DNA of 48,506 nt from Candidatus Nomurabacteria bacterium (GTDB taxonomy: Bacteria; Patescibacteriota; Minisyncoccia; Phycocordibacterales; UBA9973), in contig CALQYS010000006.1 in the NCBI GenBank assembly GCA_943348755.1, positions 1 through 48,506 on the forward strand. The letters are read 5' to 3'. Made by a program: the position numbers and the translations under genes. This document shows positions 8,498-15,553 of the stretch, one piece after another (position 1 is the first letter of the stretch; the number at the start of each line of letters is the position of its first letter). The notes under the pieces were generated by a model. The model saw nothing but the letters and a program-made list of their open reading frames with translations. It did not search any database and had not been told where the DNA came from.

Positions 8498-8526
8498 ATA
8501 TTATCTTTTTTTGACAAAAGAGTCAA
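8498..8526 (-). promoter_or_regulatory. greA promoter with leaderless architecture
   Basis: Minus strand TTGACT (8526-8521), 17-nt spacer, TATAAT-like TAATAT (8503-8498), then 7 nt to the ATG at 8490. Transcription should start at or next to the A of the start codon. A plus-strand TTGACA at 8511-8516 inside the same DNA may serve rpsU divergently. Confidence 0.7.
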
Positions 8527-8548
8527 TTATATGATAGCCTATACCGAT

Positions 8549-8782
8549 ATGGCTAAAACAGTAATTGAGGTGAAGAAAAATCCAAACGAAAACAATTCGA
8601 GCGTCTTACGTCGTTTTTCGCGCAGAATTCAAGAATCGGGAATAATCCGTAAGGTTAAGGGCGCTCGTTACAACGTTCGCAAAGAGTCTCGATTGAAAAT
8701 AAAGAAAAGTGCACTCAAAAGACTCGCTCGAAGAATCGAGATAGAACACTTGAAGAAACTCGGCAAGATGGTCACTAAATAG
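8549..8782 (+). CDS. rpsU: 30S ribosomal protein bS21
   Basis: A small basic subunit protein that helps mRNA binding near the anti-Shine-Dalgarno region. The start at 8549 (MAKTVIEVKKNPNENN) is chosen over the track start at 8489 because the earlier codons run through the greA promoter. The body has the S21 pattern NSSVLRRFSRRIQESGI followed by a long basic C-terminus (RNVRKES-like, RLKIKKSALKRLARR). It is 77 residues. It lies divergent to greA and 3 nt before ybeY. Confidence 0.85.
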   Translation: MAKTVIEVKKNPNENNSSVLRRFSRRIQESGIIRKVKGARYNVRKESRLKIKKSALKRLARRIEIEHLKKLGKMVTK

Positions 8783-8785
8783 TCT

Positions 8786-9211
8786 ATGGAGGAAAATCTT
8801 TCCATAAGAAACAAAACAAAAATCAAGCTCCCCCGCTTACCCTTTTTAGAGATGAAAAACGACATACTGGGTAAAAATTATTCTCTCTCTATCGCTTTTG
8901 TAGAAGAAAAAGAATCTCGAAAAATAAATAAAAAATATAGAGGTAAAAATAAGTCGACAAATATACTCTCTTTTTCTTTACGTAAAAACGAAGGTGAACT
9001 GGTCCTATGCCCAGCGGTGATAAAGAGAGAAGCAAAAGATTTTTTTAGAAATTTCAACCAATTCTTGGGCTTTTTAGTTATCCACGGAATGCTTCATTTG
9101 AAAGGCCTCGAACATAGTAGTACAATGGAAAGAGCTGAGGCTAAATATGATAAGAAATATTTCAGTCGGAATAGACGTGGGATCCTCGACGACGAGGGTC
9201 GTGGTGGGTGA
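8786..9211 (+). CDS. ybeY: Endoribonuclease YbeY (rRNA maturation factor)
   Basis: A metal-dependent RNase of the UPF0054 family involved in 16S rRNA 3' maturation and ribosome quality control. The decisive motif is HGMLHLKGLEH (about residues 101-111), matching H-x3-H-x5-H zinc ligands. STNILSF upstream matches the conserved (S)TDVLSF strand. At 141 residues it is near normal length. The last 21 codons overlap the start of ftsA in another frame (65 bp), and the basic Gly/Arg tail (RNRRGILDDEGRGG) may simply result from that. Confidence 0.85.
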   Translation: MEENLSIRNKTKIKLPRLPFLEMKNDILGKNYSLSIAFVEEKESRKINKKYRGKNKSTNILSFSLRKNEGELVLCPAVIKREAKDFFRNFNQFLGFLVIHGMLHLKGLEHSSTMERAEAKYDKKYFSRNRRGILDDEGRGG

Positions 9212-10310
9212 ATTCGTAAAGGGAGAAAAAAATCCTAAAATTATTGGCGTCGGAGAAAGTGAAACTGTGGGAGTGAGACGTGGATATGTAGTTGACCCTG
9301 CTCCCCTTTTAGTTTCCATAAAAAGCGCTGTGGGAATAGCAGAGAAATCTTCCGGCATAAAAATAAAACGTGCATTTCTTGCTGTGGGTGGTATAAGTTT
9401 ACGCGGAGAGCTCAGTTCTGGTTCGACTATTATTTCTAAAGCTGATGGTGAAGTAACTAATTTAGATATAAACAAAGCACTACAGGATTGTGAAGATAAT
9501 TTAAATTTAAATAACAAGAAAGTGATCCAGATATTCCCCCTTTCTCACCGACTTGATGGCAAAGAAGTATTGGGTAGGCCAGAGGGCATGTGCGGAACCA
9601 AGCTTGAAGTAAAAGCCCTTTTTATAACTTATTCTCTCCAGCATTTAGAGGATCTGGTGGCTGTTTTAGCCGAAGCTGGAGTGGAGACAATAGACGTCAT
9701 CGCCTCTCCTATCGCCATGGCTCAGATAGCCCTTTCCGAAAAACAAAAAATCGCGGGTGTCGGTCTGGTAGACATAGGGTCTCAAAAGACCTCGCTTACT
9801 GTTTTTGAAAATGGATTACCGTTATCGATTCACACTTTTTCTATTGGTTCTTCTGACATTACTAATGACATTGCACTTGGGTTAAAAATCCCCCTAGATG
9901 TGGCAGAACGTTTTAAACAAGAAGGCGTCGAAGAAAATTTTTCGCAGAAAAAATTAAATGAAATTATTGAAGCACGTCTATATGATATTTTTGAATCAAT
10001 AGAAAATCATTTAAAGAAAATGAAACGAAACGAGCTCTTGCCTGCAGGCATTGTCTTCGTCGGTGGTGGCGCAAGTATTTTCGGACTTGAAGAATTATCA
10101 AAATCAGTGCTGAAACTGCCTTCGAGTCTTGGAACCAGCGAAGTTTTCGGCAATTCAAAAACCAAACTGCGAGATTCGTGCTGGTTTACAGTCCTTGGCT
10201 TGGTTGCCTCTGGCAGAGATAACGATGGATATTCCGAAGGTACCTTTAGAAATTTGTTTAAAGATCTTAAAAATTCAATAAAATCAAGCGTAAAACAGCT
10301 GATGCCCTAA
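9147..10310 (+). CDS. ftsA: Cell division protein FtsA
   Basis: An actin-like ATPase that tethers FtsZ to the membrane. The phosphate-1 loop is GIDVGSSTTRVVVGEF, right at the N-terminus, which fixes the start near 9147 even though it lies inside ybeY. LVDIGSQKTSLTVFENG is the phosphate-2 region and GIVFVGGGASIFGLEEL the adenosine motif. The C-terminus (NLFKDLKNSIKSSVKQLMP) can form the amphipathic membrane-targeting helix. The 387 residues are slightly shorter than E. coli FtsA. ftsZ follows after 239 bp with its own promoter. Confidence 0.92.
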   Translation: MIRNISVGIDVGSSTTRVVVGEFVKGEKNPKIIGVGESETVGVRRGYVVDPAPLLVSIKSAVGIAEKSSGIKIKRAFLAVGGISLRGELSSGSTIISKADGEVTNLDINKALQDCEDNLNLNNKKVIQIFPLSHRLDGKEVLGRPEGMCGTKLEVKALFITYSLQHLEDLVAVLAEAGVETIDVIASPIAMAQIALSEKQKIAGVGLVDIGSQKTSLTVFENGLPLSIHTFSIGSSDITNDIALGLKIPLDVAERFKQEGVEENFSQKKLNEIIEARLYDIFESIENHLKKMKRNELLPAGIVFVGGGASIFGLEELSKSVLKLPSSLGTSEVFGNSKTKLRDSCWFTVLGLVASGRDNDGYSEGTFRNLFKDLKNSIKSSVKQLMP

Positions 10311-10381
10311 AAAAATCAACACTCAAAAATAGCATGATTTATCTGACGATAAACTTGCTTTGTTGTCTAAGTTGCTTTTTT

Positions 10382-10448
10382 TTGCTTCGGTGGTAGTATG
10401 CATTTATAATAACTAATGAAGAGCATAAACAAATTTATTTATTTGTTT
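10382..10448 (+). promoter_or_regulatory. ftsZ: ftsZ promoter and leader hairpin
   Basis: TTGCTT (10382-10387), 17-nt spacer, TATAAT (10405-10410) gives a plausible sigma-70-type promoter and a leader of roughly 130 nt. That is long for this window. Inside the leader AAACAAAT (10427-10434) pairs with ATTTGTTT (10441-10448) around a 6-nt loop. Confidence 0.6.
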
Positions 10449-10519
10449 CATGTCTGAATGAAGTTATTATATGGTAATCCATATACAAGTAAAAAAGCTT
10501 TTTATTAGAAATAATTTCA

Positions 10520-10536
10520 CCCCGCCACGGGCGGGG
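10520..10536. repeat. GC-rich mini-palindrome (CCCCGCC-acg-GGCGGGG)
   Basis: A perfect 7-bp inverted repeat followed by CAAG, in an AT-rich leader 13 bp before the ftsZ start. Relatives with the core CCSGCC...GGCGGGGCARG occur at 12624, 13425 and 23397, and inside the 288-bp repeats. Confidence 0.65.
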
Positions 10537-10549
10537 CAAGAGAAAATAT

Positions 10550-11764
10550 ATGCCAAAAGTAAATCAAGAAATAGAGAGTTTCGCTCGCATCATGGTTATC
10601 GGAGTCGGAGGATCTGGAAAAAACGCTATTAACCACATGATAAATTCTAAGGTTAAGGGGGTCTCTTTTATTTGCATGAATACTGACACGCAAGATTTAC
10701 ATCACTCTTTGGCAGAGAAGAGAATTCATATTGGTAAAAATTTGACTAAGGGCCTCGGTGCTGGGATGGATCCAGAAGTCGGCAAGAAAGCAGCGGAGGA
10801 AACAAAGTCAGAAATTCAAGACGTCATCAAAGGCGCAGACATGATCTTCATCGCCTGCGGAATGGGTGGAGGCACTGGTACTGGAGCAGCACCGATCGTC
10901 GCTCGCGCAGCTCGAGAACAGGGAATCCTGACTGTTGCTGTCACGACCAAACCTTTCTTCTTTGAAGGTAACCATCGCATGAAAATCGCCGAAAAAGGAA
11001 TTGAAGAATTGTCTAAAGAAGTCGATGCTATTATCGTTATTCCAAATGATAAACTCCTACAATTAGCTGATAAAAACACTAATTTTAAAGATGCTTTCAG
11101 TAGTTGTGATAATGTGCTCCGCCAAGCTGTCGAAGGTATTTCTGACCTTATTACGACTCCTGGTATCATCAACGTTGACTTCGCAGATATCAAAGCTGTG
11201 ATGCGAGACGCTGGTAGCGCGCTGATGGGCATCGGCATCGGTTCTGGGGAAAAGCGTGCGGAGAAAGCAGCCATTGCCGCCATCAACTCTCCTCTTCTTG
11301 AGATCTCAATTCATGGCGCAAAGGGCGTACTCTTTGCTATCTCTGGTGGAGATGATCTGACGATTCATGAAATACAAGAAGCAGCCAAAATAATCACAGA
11401 GTCAATCGATAAAGACGCGAAGGTTATCTTCGGTACCATCCGTGATGAAAAATTAAAGAAAGGTGAATTAAAGGTTACTGTCATCGCTACTAACTTCCCT
11501 GCTGATATGCCCCGCAAGACCCTTTTCAGTGGAGCCGGTAATGCAGGTCAGACGTTGTTAAAAGAAGACAACGCGGCAATGGCAAAAAAGGAAATAAGCA
11601 GTAGCATCAATAGTGCGAAAAGCGGAAGTTCAAATATAAATAGTAACGATTTTATAAAAAAAGCTGACGGTAAGAAAACAGAACCTATAAAAGATATAAT
11701 AATTGAAGATGATAATGATGACTGGAGCGCTGTTCCAGCCTTTCTAAGACGCAAGAAAAACTAA
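10550..11764 (+). CDS. ftsZ: Cell division protein FtsZ
   Basis: The tubulin-like GTPase that forms the division ring. Motifs: N-terminal VIGVGGSGKNAINHM, the tubulin signature GGGTGTGAAPIVA, the T7 loop region (NVDFADIKAVM), and a long acidic/Ser-Asn-rich linker. The C-terminal peptide WSAVPAFLRRKKN closely follows the FtsA/SepF-binding consensus. It is 404 residues, a full-length member. It is expressed from the promoter at 10382 rather than only from the ftsA transcript. Confidence 0.96.
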   Translation: MPKVNQEIESFARIMVIGVGGSGKNAINHMINSKVKGVSFICMNTDTQDLHHSLAEKRIHIGKNLTKGLGAGMDPEVGKKAAEETKSEIQDVIKGADMIFIACGMGGGTGTGAAPIVARAAREQGILTVAVTTKPFFFEGNHRMKIAEKGIEELSKEVDAIIVIPNDKLLQLADKNTNFKDAFSSCDNVLRQAVEGISDLITTPGIINVDFADIKAVMRDAGSALMGIGIGSGEKRAEKAAIAAINSPLLEISIHGAKGVLFAISGGDDLTIHEIQEAAKIITESIDKDAKVIFGTIRDEKLKKGELKVTVIATNFPADMPRKTLFSGAGNAGQTLLKEDNAAMAKKEISSSINSAKSGSSNINSNDFIKKADGKKTEPIKDIIIEDDNDDWSAVPAFLRRKKN

Positions 11765-11777
11765 GATAAAATAGAAA

Positions 11778-11807
11778 GACCTCGCGAAGCAAGGCTTCTA
11801 CGAGATC
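11778..11807 (+). terminator. Probable ftsZ terminator
   Basis: GACCTCGCGAAGC pairs imperfectly with GCTTCTACGAGATC around a short loop, 14 bp after the ftsZ stop, followed by TTGAAATTCTTTTATT. Confidence 0.55.
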
Positions 11808-11828
11808 TTGAAATTCTTTTATTACCTA

Positions 11829-11856
11829 GCCTCCGCGCCCGTATTGGCGCGGAGGC
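11829..11856 (-). terminator. Perfect 11-bp hairpin ending the small minus-strand gene
   Basis: GCCTCCGCGCC-cgtatt-GGCGCGGAGGC is perfect. On the minus strand it lies 12 bp after the stop of the small ORF at 11869 and is followed by TAGGTAATAAAAG. The T-run is weak, so bidirectional or Rho-like function is possible. Confidence 0.5.
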
Positions 11857-11868
11857 TCATGAGAATGA

Positions 11869-12030
11869 TCACATAAAGATCTTGACGAGAAACGGATGGA
11901 TTCGTTCGTAGAAGTTCTCGAGAAACCACCACATTCCAAAGCCTCCGATCGAAAGACCGATAAGGCAGTAGAGAACAAATCGTCCGAGAACCCCCCAGAA
12001 TTTGCTTCGAGCAGCAGCATGCCTGCTCAT
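11869..12030 (-). CDS. Small hypothetical membrane protein (GC-rich gene)
   Basis: The track ORF begins at 12174. The ATG at 12030 gives a 53-residue protein, basic N-terminus then one or two hydrophobic stretches (WGVLGRFVLYCLIGLSIGGFGMWWFL). An intermediate ATG exists at 12117. The DNA from 11820 to 12170 is clearly richer in G+C than its neighbours, as is the isomerase gene at 17714. A good promoter (12249-12221) and a hairpin (11829-11856) bracket a transcript of about 385 nt, so something is expressed here. A structured RNA is the alternative. No function can be given. Confidence 0.4.
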   Translation of the reverse strand: MSRHAAARSKFWGVLGRFVLYCLIGLSIGGFGMWWFLENFYERIHPFLVKIFM

Positions 12031-12220
12031 GAAGTCACCATCCTCGACATTCTGGATCCCGCCCCAGTGACACTGCTGTCTATCCCCATTTACTCCGCTT
12101 GATCGCGTAGTTTTCATGGTTTTGATGTTTTCAACTGACCCTCTCATCAAACATACCCATACACTGCGCAACAATGACGGGATGCACGATATAGTTTTAC
12201 TGATGAGCTTTCAACTGTAC

Positions 12221-12266
12221 ATCCTATCATATTTAGAACCAAAAGTCAATAGGCTAAATAGCCTAT
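12221..12266 (-). promoter_or_regulatory. Promoter of the small GC-rich gene plus 8-bp dyad
   Basis: Minus strand TTGACT (12249-12244), 17-nt spacer, TAGGAT (12226-12221). Abutting the -35 is ATAGGCTA-AA-TAGCCTAT (12249-12266), a perfect 8-bp dyad in the space between this promoter and the divergent trxB promoter. It could be an operator for one or both. Confidence 0.55.
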
Positions 12267-12313
12267 AAAAACATAGATTTTTGAAACTTCTACAAATAAT
12301 GTATACTAGAGCA

Positions 12314-13297
12314 ATGACTTACGATTTGATCATTATTGGAGGTGGACCAGCAGGTAGTGCAGCCGCAGTGTATGCTGCTCGCAAGAGATTGCAGACGCTT
12401 TTTATCACTGCCGAATGGGGCGGGCAGTCTGTCGTGTCTGAAACTATTTACAACTGGATAGGCAGTCCGACCATATCTGGTCCTGGCCTAGCCGAAAACT
12501 TGAAGAAGCACGTCATGGCAAATGCCATAGGTAGCGAAAATTCCAAAGAAGCAGAAGATACTGGTTCGACACTTTTGGTTAAGGAAGGTGAAAAGGTAAA
12601 TTCCATCGTAAAAAACGGAGACCCACGCCAAGGCGGGGCAAGCCTATTTACAGTTAAAACAGAATCAGGCCAAGGATTTGATGCTAAGACTATCCTCATA
12701 GCGACGGGTAGCGGACGGAGGAAACTTGAAGCAAAGGGAGCAGATAGGCTCGAACACAAAGGACTCACCTACTGCGCTTCATGCGACGGCCCGCTTTTTT
12801 CTGGAATGGATGTCGTGGTGGCTGGTGGAGGTAACGCTGGATTTGAATCGGCTGCTCAATTACTTGCCTACTGTAAATCCGTCACGCTTTTACATCGAAG
12901 TGACACTTTTCGTGCAGATGAAATAACGGTGGAAAAAGTTTTGAAAAATCCGAAAATGAAAGCGATTAAAAATGTAGATATCCTGGAAATCCTTGGGGAT
13001 AAATTTGTAGAAGGTCTAATTTATAAAGACAAGAAAACTAGCAAAGAAACCAAATTAGATGTTTCGGGCGTCTTTGTCGAAATTGGGCAAATCCCAAACA
13101 CTGACTTTGCTAAAGATATCGTTCCACTTGATGAATATGGAAGGATAAAGATAGACCCGATGACCCAAAAGACACAAACCAAAGACATCTGGGCAGCTGG
13201 AGATTGCACTGATGTCCTCTACCACCAGAACAACATCGCCGCCGGTGATGCTGTTCGTGCCCTTGAGGATATCTATCTTGCAATACACGCAAAGTAA
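12314..13297 (+). CDS. trxB: Thioredoxin reductase-like FAD/NAD(P) pyridine nucleotide-disulfide oxidoreductase
   Basis: Transfers electrons from NADPH through FAD to a redox-active disulfide, normally to reduce thioredoxin. Seen: FAD-binding IIGGGPAGSAAAVYAAR at the N-terminus, redox motif CASCDG (CxxC), NAD(P)-binding VVAGGGNAGFESA, and the C-terminal FAD motif IWAAGDCTD. I start at the ATG 12314 (MTYDLIIIGGG). TATACT lies 6 nt upstream, so the track's upstream codons are promoter. Residues about 104-110 (DPRQGGA) are encoded by a GC mini-palindrome absent from the usual TrxB loop. A glutaredoxin at 27611 may share the thiol pool. Confidence 0.9.
   Translation: MTYDLIIIGGGPAGSAAAVYAARKRLQTLFITAEWGGQSVVSETIYNWIGSPTISGPGLAENLKKHVMANAIGSENSKEAEDTGSTLLVKEGEKVNSIVKNGDPRQGGASLFTVKTESGQGFDAKTILIATGSGRRKLEAKGADRLEHKGLTYCASCDGPLFSGMDVVVAGGGNAGFESAAQLLAYCKSVTLLHRSDTFRADEITVEKVLKNPKMKAIKNVDILEILGDKFVEGLIYKDKKTSKETKLDVSGVFVEIGQIPNTDFAKDIVPLDEYGRIKIDPMTQKTQTKDIWAAGDCTDVLYHQNNIAAGDAVRALEDIYLAIHAK
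12624..12642. repeat. GC mini-palindrome inside trxB
   Basis: CACGCCAAGGCGGGGCAAG sits in frame in trxB and matches the intergenic copies that end GGCGGGGCARG. It encodes a surface-loop sequence between strands of the FAD domain. Confidence 0.5.
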
Positions 13298-13304
13298 AAT
13301 ATGC

Positions 13305-13389
13305 TGGCGGAGGGTACAGGACTTGAACCTGTAAAGGATTACTCCTGCTGGTTTTCGAAACCAGTGCCATACCATTAGGCGAACCCTCC
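13305..13389 (-). tRNA. tRNA-Ser (CGA)
   Basis: Minus-strand cloverleaf with acceptor GGAGGGT/ACCCTCC, anticodon arm CTGGT-TTTCGAA-ACCAG (anticodon CGA), a class II variable arm (AGGA-gtaa-TCCT), and T arm ACAGG-TTCAAGT-CCTGT. Discriminator G is followed by an encoded CCA, unlike the other tRNAs in the window. It is convergent with trxB. Confidence 0.92.
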
Positions 13390-13424
13390 ATTTTGTACTG
13401 GATGAACCGGTGATTTCAACTTCA

Positions 13425-13445
13425 CCCCGCCTGAGCTGGGCGGGG
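13425..13445. repeat. GC mini-palindrome upstream of tRNA-Ser
   Basis: CCCCGCC-tgagctg-GGCGGGG followed by CAGG, same family as the copy before ftsZ. The rest of 13390-13549 shows only AT-rich spacer and the terminator at 13518. Confidence 0.6.
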
Positions 13446-13517
13446 CAGGCTCACCCATGCCTCCATTTTTTCAATTTAACATTTTTTGCGATTTTATCAA
13501 AAATAAAACAAGAACAT

Positions 13518-13542
13518 AAAAAGCCCCTTTTGGGAGCTTTTT
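13518..13542 (-). terminator. Intrinsic terminator, probably once that of tRNA-Glu
   Basis: AAAAAGCCCC-TTTT-GGGAGCTTTTT forms a stem with a single bulge and T-runs on both strands. Only 8 bp separate it from the mobile element's left end. Joining the two flanks of the element would place it about 13 nt after the tRNA-Glu 3' end on the same strand. Confidence 0.6.
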
Positions 13543-13549
13543 ACTACGC

Positions 13550-13837
13550 GTGAACTAATTATACACTTTGCACGAACTTTTTTCGAGGGGAAATCCTAGC
13601 GTGCCTCGCGCCCGCCAAAGGCGGGCAGGCGTTCTACGCCCTTTTTCCAAAGGAGAAAAGCGAGGCACGCAATACCAATACAAAATGGACTCGGTTTTGC
13701 GAAACTATTTTGCGGGAGGGAGGGTTCGCAAAACCGAGACTAAGTTTTTTGAAATTCGGCGGGATTCGGGTTTCCGCCCCGCAGGAGGGTGCGGGAGGAA
13801 TGCGGGGCGGGGGTTTTGGAATTTTGGCGGGGGGCTA
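13550..13837 (+). repeat. 288-bp inverted repeat, left copy (module A)
   Basis: Identical by eye to the reverse complement of 15554-15841. It contains nested palindromes: GCGTGCCTCGC...GCGAGGCACGC enclosing GCCCGCC-aaa-GGCGGGC, CTCGGTTTTGCGAA...TTCGCAAAACCGAG, and a GC-rich arm around CCGCCCCGC...GCGGGGCGG. The outer end carries TATAAT facing outward. The 93-codon ORF in each copy (MHELFSRG...) is low-complexity readthrough of these structures and I do not call it a gene. Confidence 0.92.
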
Positions 13838-13855
13838 GAAAATTCTTAAAATTGA

Positions 13856-14998
13856 TTAGAGGCTTAATATGCCAGAAAGCTCAAAGGCAGATTTTAATCT
13901 TGCTTGTTTGATTTTGCTTTCTAGTGAATCATCAAAATCTATCCATCTAATACCATATACATTTATGGTTTGTCTTTTGGTGGGTTGGATACCATTTCTT
14001 TTTTCATTTTCATAATACTCATATTTTTTGACTGATTCAGTGGGAAGACCAAGAAGAATGCCAACAGCCAAATGATTACCTACTGCTGATTTATTTTCGC
14101 CAATAGAACCCATAATTGTATCTGGATCATCAGAACCGAAAATCTCAAATATCTCTTTATGTTTTTTTATAACATCTCCAACTTGTTCTTTGTCATATAC
14201 ATACTTACCTTTCACTTCTATACCAAAAGATTTTAATAAATTAATTATTTCTAAATTATCAGGGTCCAGAGGTGTTTCAAGTAAAACAACAGGTTTTTCT
14301 CCCAAAAATAGTGCCTTGAGTGCGTTCAGATCGATTGGGTTAAAAATGGTTTCAAATTTTTCTCGTACTGATTGTTCTTGTATGATTTTAATAAATTGCT
14401 TAAATTTTTCTGCTCCTTTATTCCATTTTAAGGTATCTAATTCGTTAAAAATTTCTACTGGAGATTCAAATATTACTGGAGCTGGTGGAGTATTAGCACT
14501 TGTTCGTAAAGCATTGTTATATAATGTGTGAAATTCTGAATTTAATATTGTATATTCTTGCTCATCACCACTGGAAAGAGAACCTAAAAGTTTCCTCAAC
14601 CTACTAAGGATTTGTAGTCGCTCAAACTTTTCGTCATCCATTTCAAATACAATAGGATGCTCCATAGAATCTTGACTCCGTGTTTTGGTAATATGTTCTT
14701 CCGGTTTTTCAGTATTTGCAACTCTTACACGGCTTGAAGTTTCAACAGCATTAATAAATTTTTTATTCAAATCGGAATACTCTTCTCTGTCTGCTTCACT
14801 TAAGTTTTCACCCATAGCGAGAATTGCACCAAGTTCTTGAAGTCGGTTAAAATTTTCTTCTCCCATTATTTCTACACTATTATATCCATTAGGAACCACA
14901 GGAGAAGCTTCAGCAGTTGTTGATATGTTTTCTATCTTTTTTTGTGTTTTTACACCATTTAACGATGGATTAAGCGGTGTGGGTGAAAATCCTTCCAT
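13856..14998 (-). CDS. Unknown cargo protein of module A
   Basis: 380 residues, not recognised. The N-terminus is Ser/Pro/Thr-rich and disordered. Two similar helical segments follow, FNRLQELGAILAMGENLSEA (about residue 50) and FERLQILSRLRKLLGSLSSG (about residue 124), each continuing with (E)EYxxLNxxF, so an internal duplication is likely. The C-terminal half is globular-looking (VVLLETPLDPDNLEIINLL, VGNHLAVGILLGLPTESVKK). There is no signal peptide or membrane segment. TAGAAT lies 6 nt before the ATG, giving the leaderless layout. It ends 18 bp from the left inverted repeat. Confidence 0.75.
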   Translation of the reverse strand: MEGFSPTPLNPSLNGVKTQKKIENISTTAEASPVVPNGYNSVEIMGEENFNRLQELGAILAMGENLSEADREEYSDLNKKFINAVETSSRVRVANTEKPEEHITKTRSQDSMEHPIVFEMDDEKFERLQILSRLRKLLGSLSSGDEQEYTILNSEFHTLYNNALRTSANTPPAPVIFESPVEIFNELDTLKWNKGAEKFKQFIKIIQEQSVREKFETIFNPIDLNALKALFLGEKPVVLLETPLDPDNLEIINLLKSFGIEVKGKYVYDKEQVGDVIKKHKEIFEIFGSDDPDTIMGSIGENKSAVGNHLAVGILLGLPTESVKKYEYYENEKRNGIQPTKRQTINVYGIRWIDFDDSLESKIKQARLKSAFELSGILSL

Positions 14999-15095
14999 GC
15001 TTACATTCTATCACAAAAATACTATACACATAATTTTGCTTGACTTCCTTCGCTCGTTTGCTATACTTAATACACAAAGTGCCGAAAGGCTCCGA

Positions 15096-15120
15096 GAAAC
15101 CCCGCCAAAAGCGGGGTTTC
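15096..15120. terminator. Hairpin between the two module A genes
   Basis: GAAACCCCGC-caaaa-GCGGGGTTTC is a perfect 10-bp stem directly after the toxin gene on its strand. No strong T-run follows, so an attenuator or mRNA end is possible. Confidence 0.45.
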
Positions 15121-15126
15121 GAGTTT

Positions 15127-15516
15127 CTAGAGGAAAGATTTTAATTTTTGCCTAATTTCATCAAAAAGTTCGTTTGAAACCTCATAGAGCTTTCTTTTTA
15201 ATCTTTTCACACTAACTAATTTCATTTGTGCCAAAATCGCAGAAACTTTTTGATTATTTGGATCGGTGTAATTGAAATAAAAATCAAAATCTTTCTGCTT
15301 GGTGGAAAGTGATATAGACCAAAACATATGATTATTAAATTTCTTAATTATTAAAATCGGACGAGAAAAATTATCTCCGCTTCCATTTTGTTCAAATCCG
15401 ATATTTCTGCCAAGACTACACATCCAAACTTCTCCCTCTTTGGGAAATTTATCAGGATCATTTTTCTCGGCTTCAATTTTCTTTTTTAACTCATTCCAAG
15501 AGTCAAAATCTTTCAT
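15127..15516 (-). CDS. MazF/PemK-like toxin (type II toxin-antitoxin family)
   Basis: A 129-residue protein resembling the PemK/MazF fold: GEVWMCSLGRNIGFEQNG, then FSRPILIIKKFN, then FWSISLS, then the C-terminal SAILAQMKLVSVKRLKRKL. These correspond to the family's G(D/E)(V/I)W, RP.(L/V)(I/V), and (S.(I/A)..(Q)(I/M)(R/K).(I/V)) blocks. MazF-type proteins are sequence-specific mRNA endonucleases. No antitoxin gene is visible beside it; the neighbour upstream is the inverted repeat. It may help stabilise the element, or be a degenerate or regulatory relative. TAAAAT lies 6 nt before the ATG. Confidence 0.75.
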   Translation of the reverse strand: MKDFDSWNELKKKIEAEKNDPDKFPKEGEVWMCSLGRNIGFEQNGSGDNFSRPILIIKKFNNHMFWSISLSTKQKDFDFYFNYTDPNNQKVSAILAQMKLVSVKRLKRKLYEVSNELFDEIRQKLKSFL

Positions 15517-15553
15517 AGAAAGATTTTATCATATTTTGTATTTAATTTCTGGA

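Noticed and set aside
10816-11286. 156-residue minus-strand ORF inside ftsZ
   Set aside because: Shadow of ftsZ; Met/Ala/Ser-rich with no motifs.
13568-13849. 93-residue ORF (MHELFSRG...) and its twin at 15542-15823
   Set aside because: Both are readings of the palindromic 288-bp repeat; the translation is Gly/Arg-rich low complexity and explained by the stem-loops. The last residues differ only because the repeat ends.
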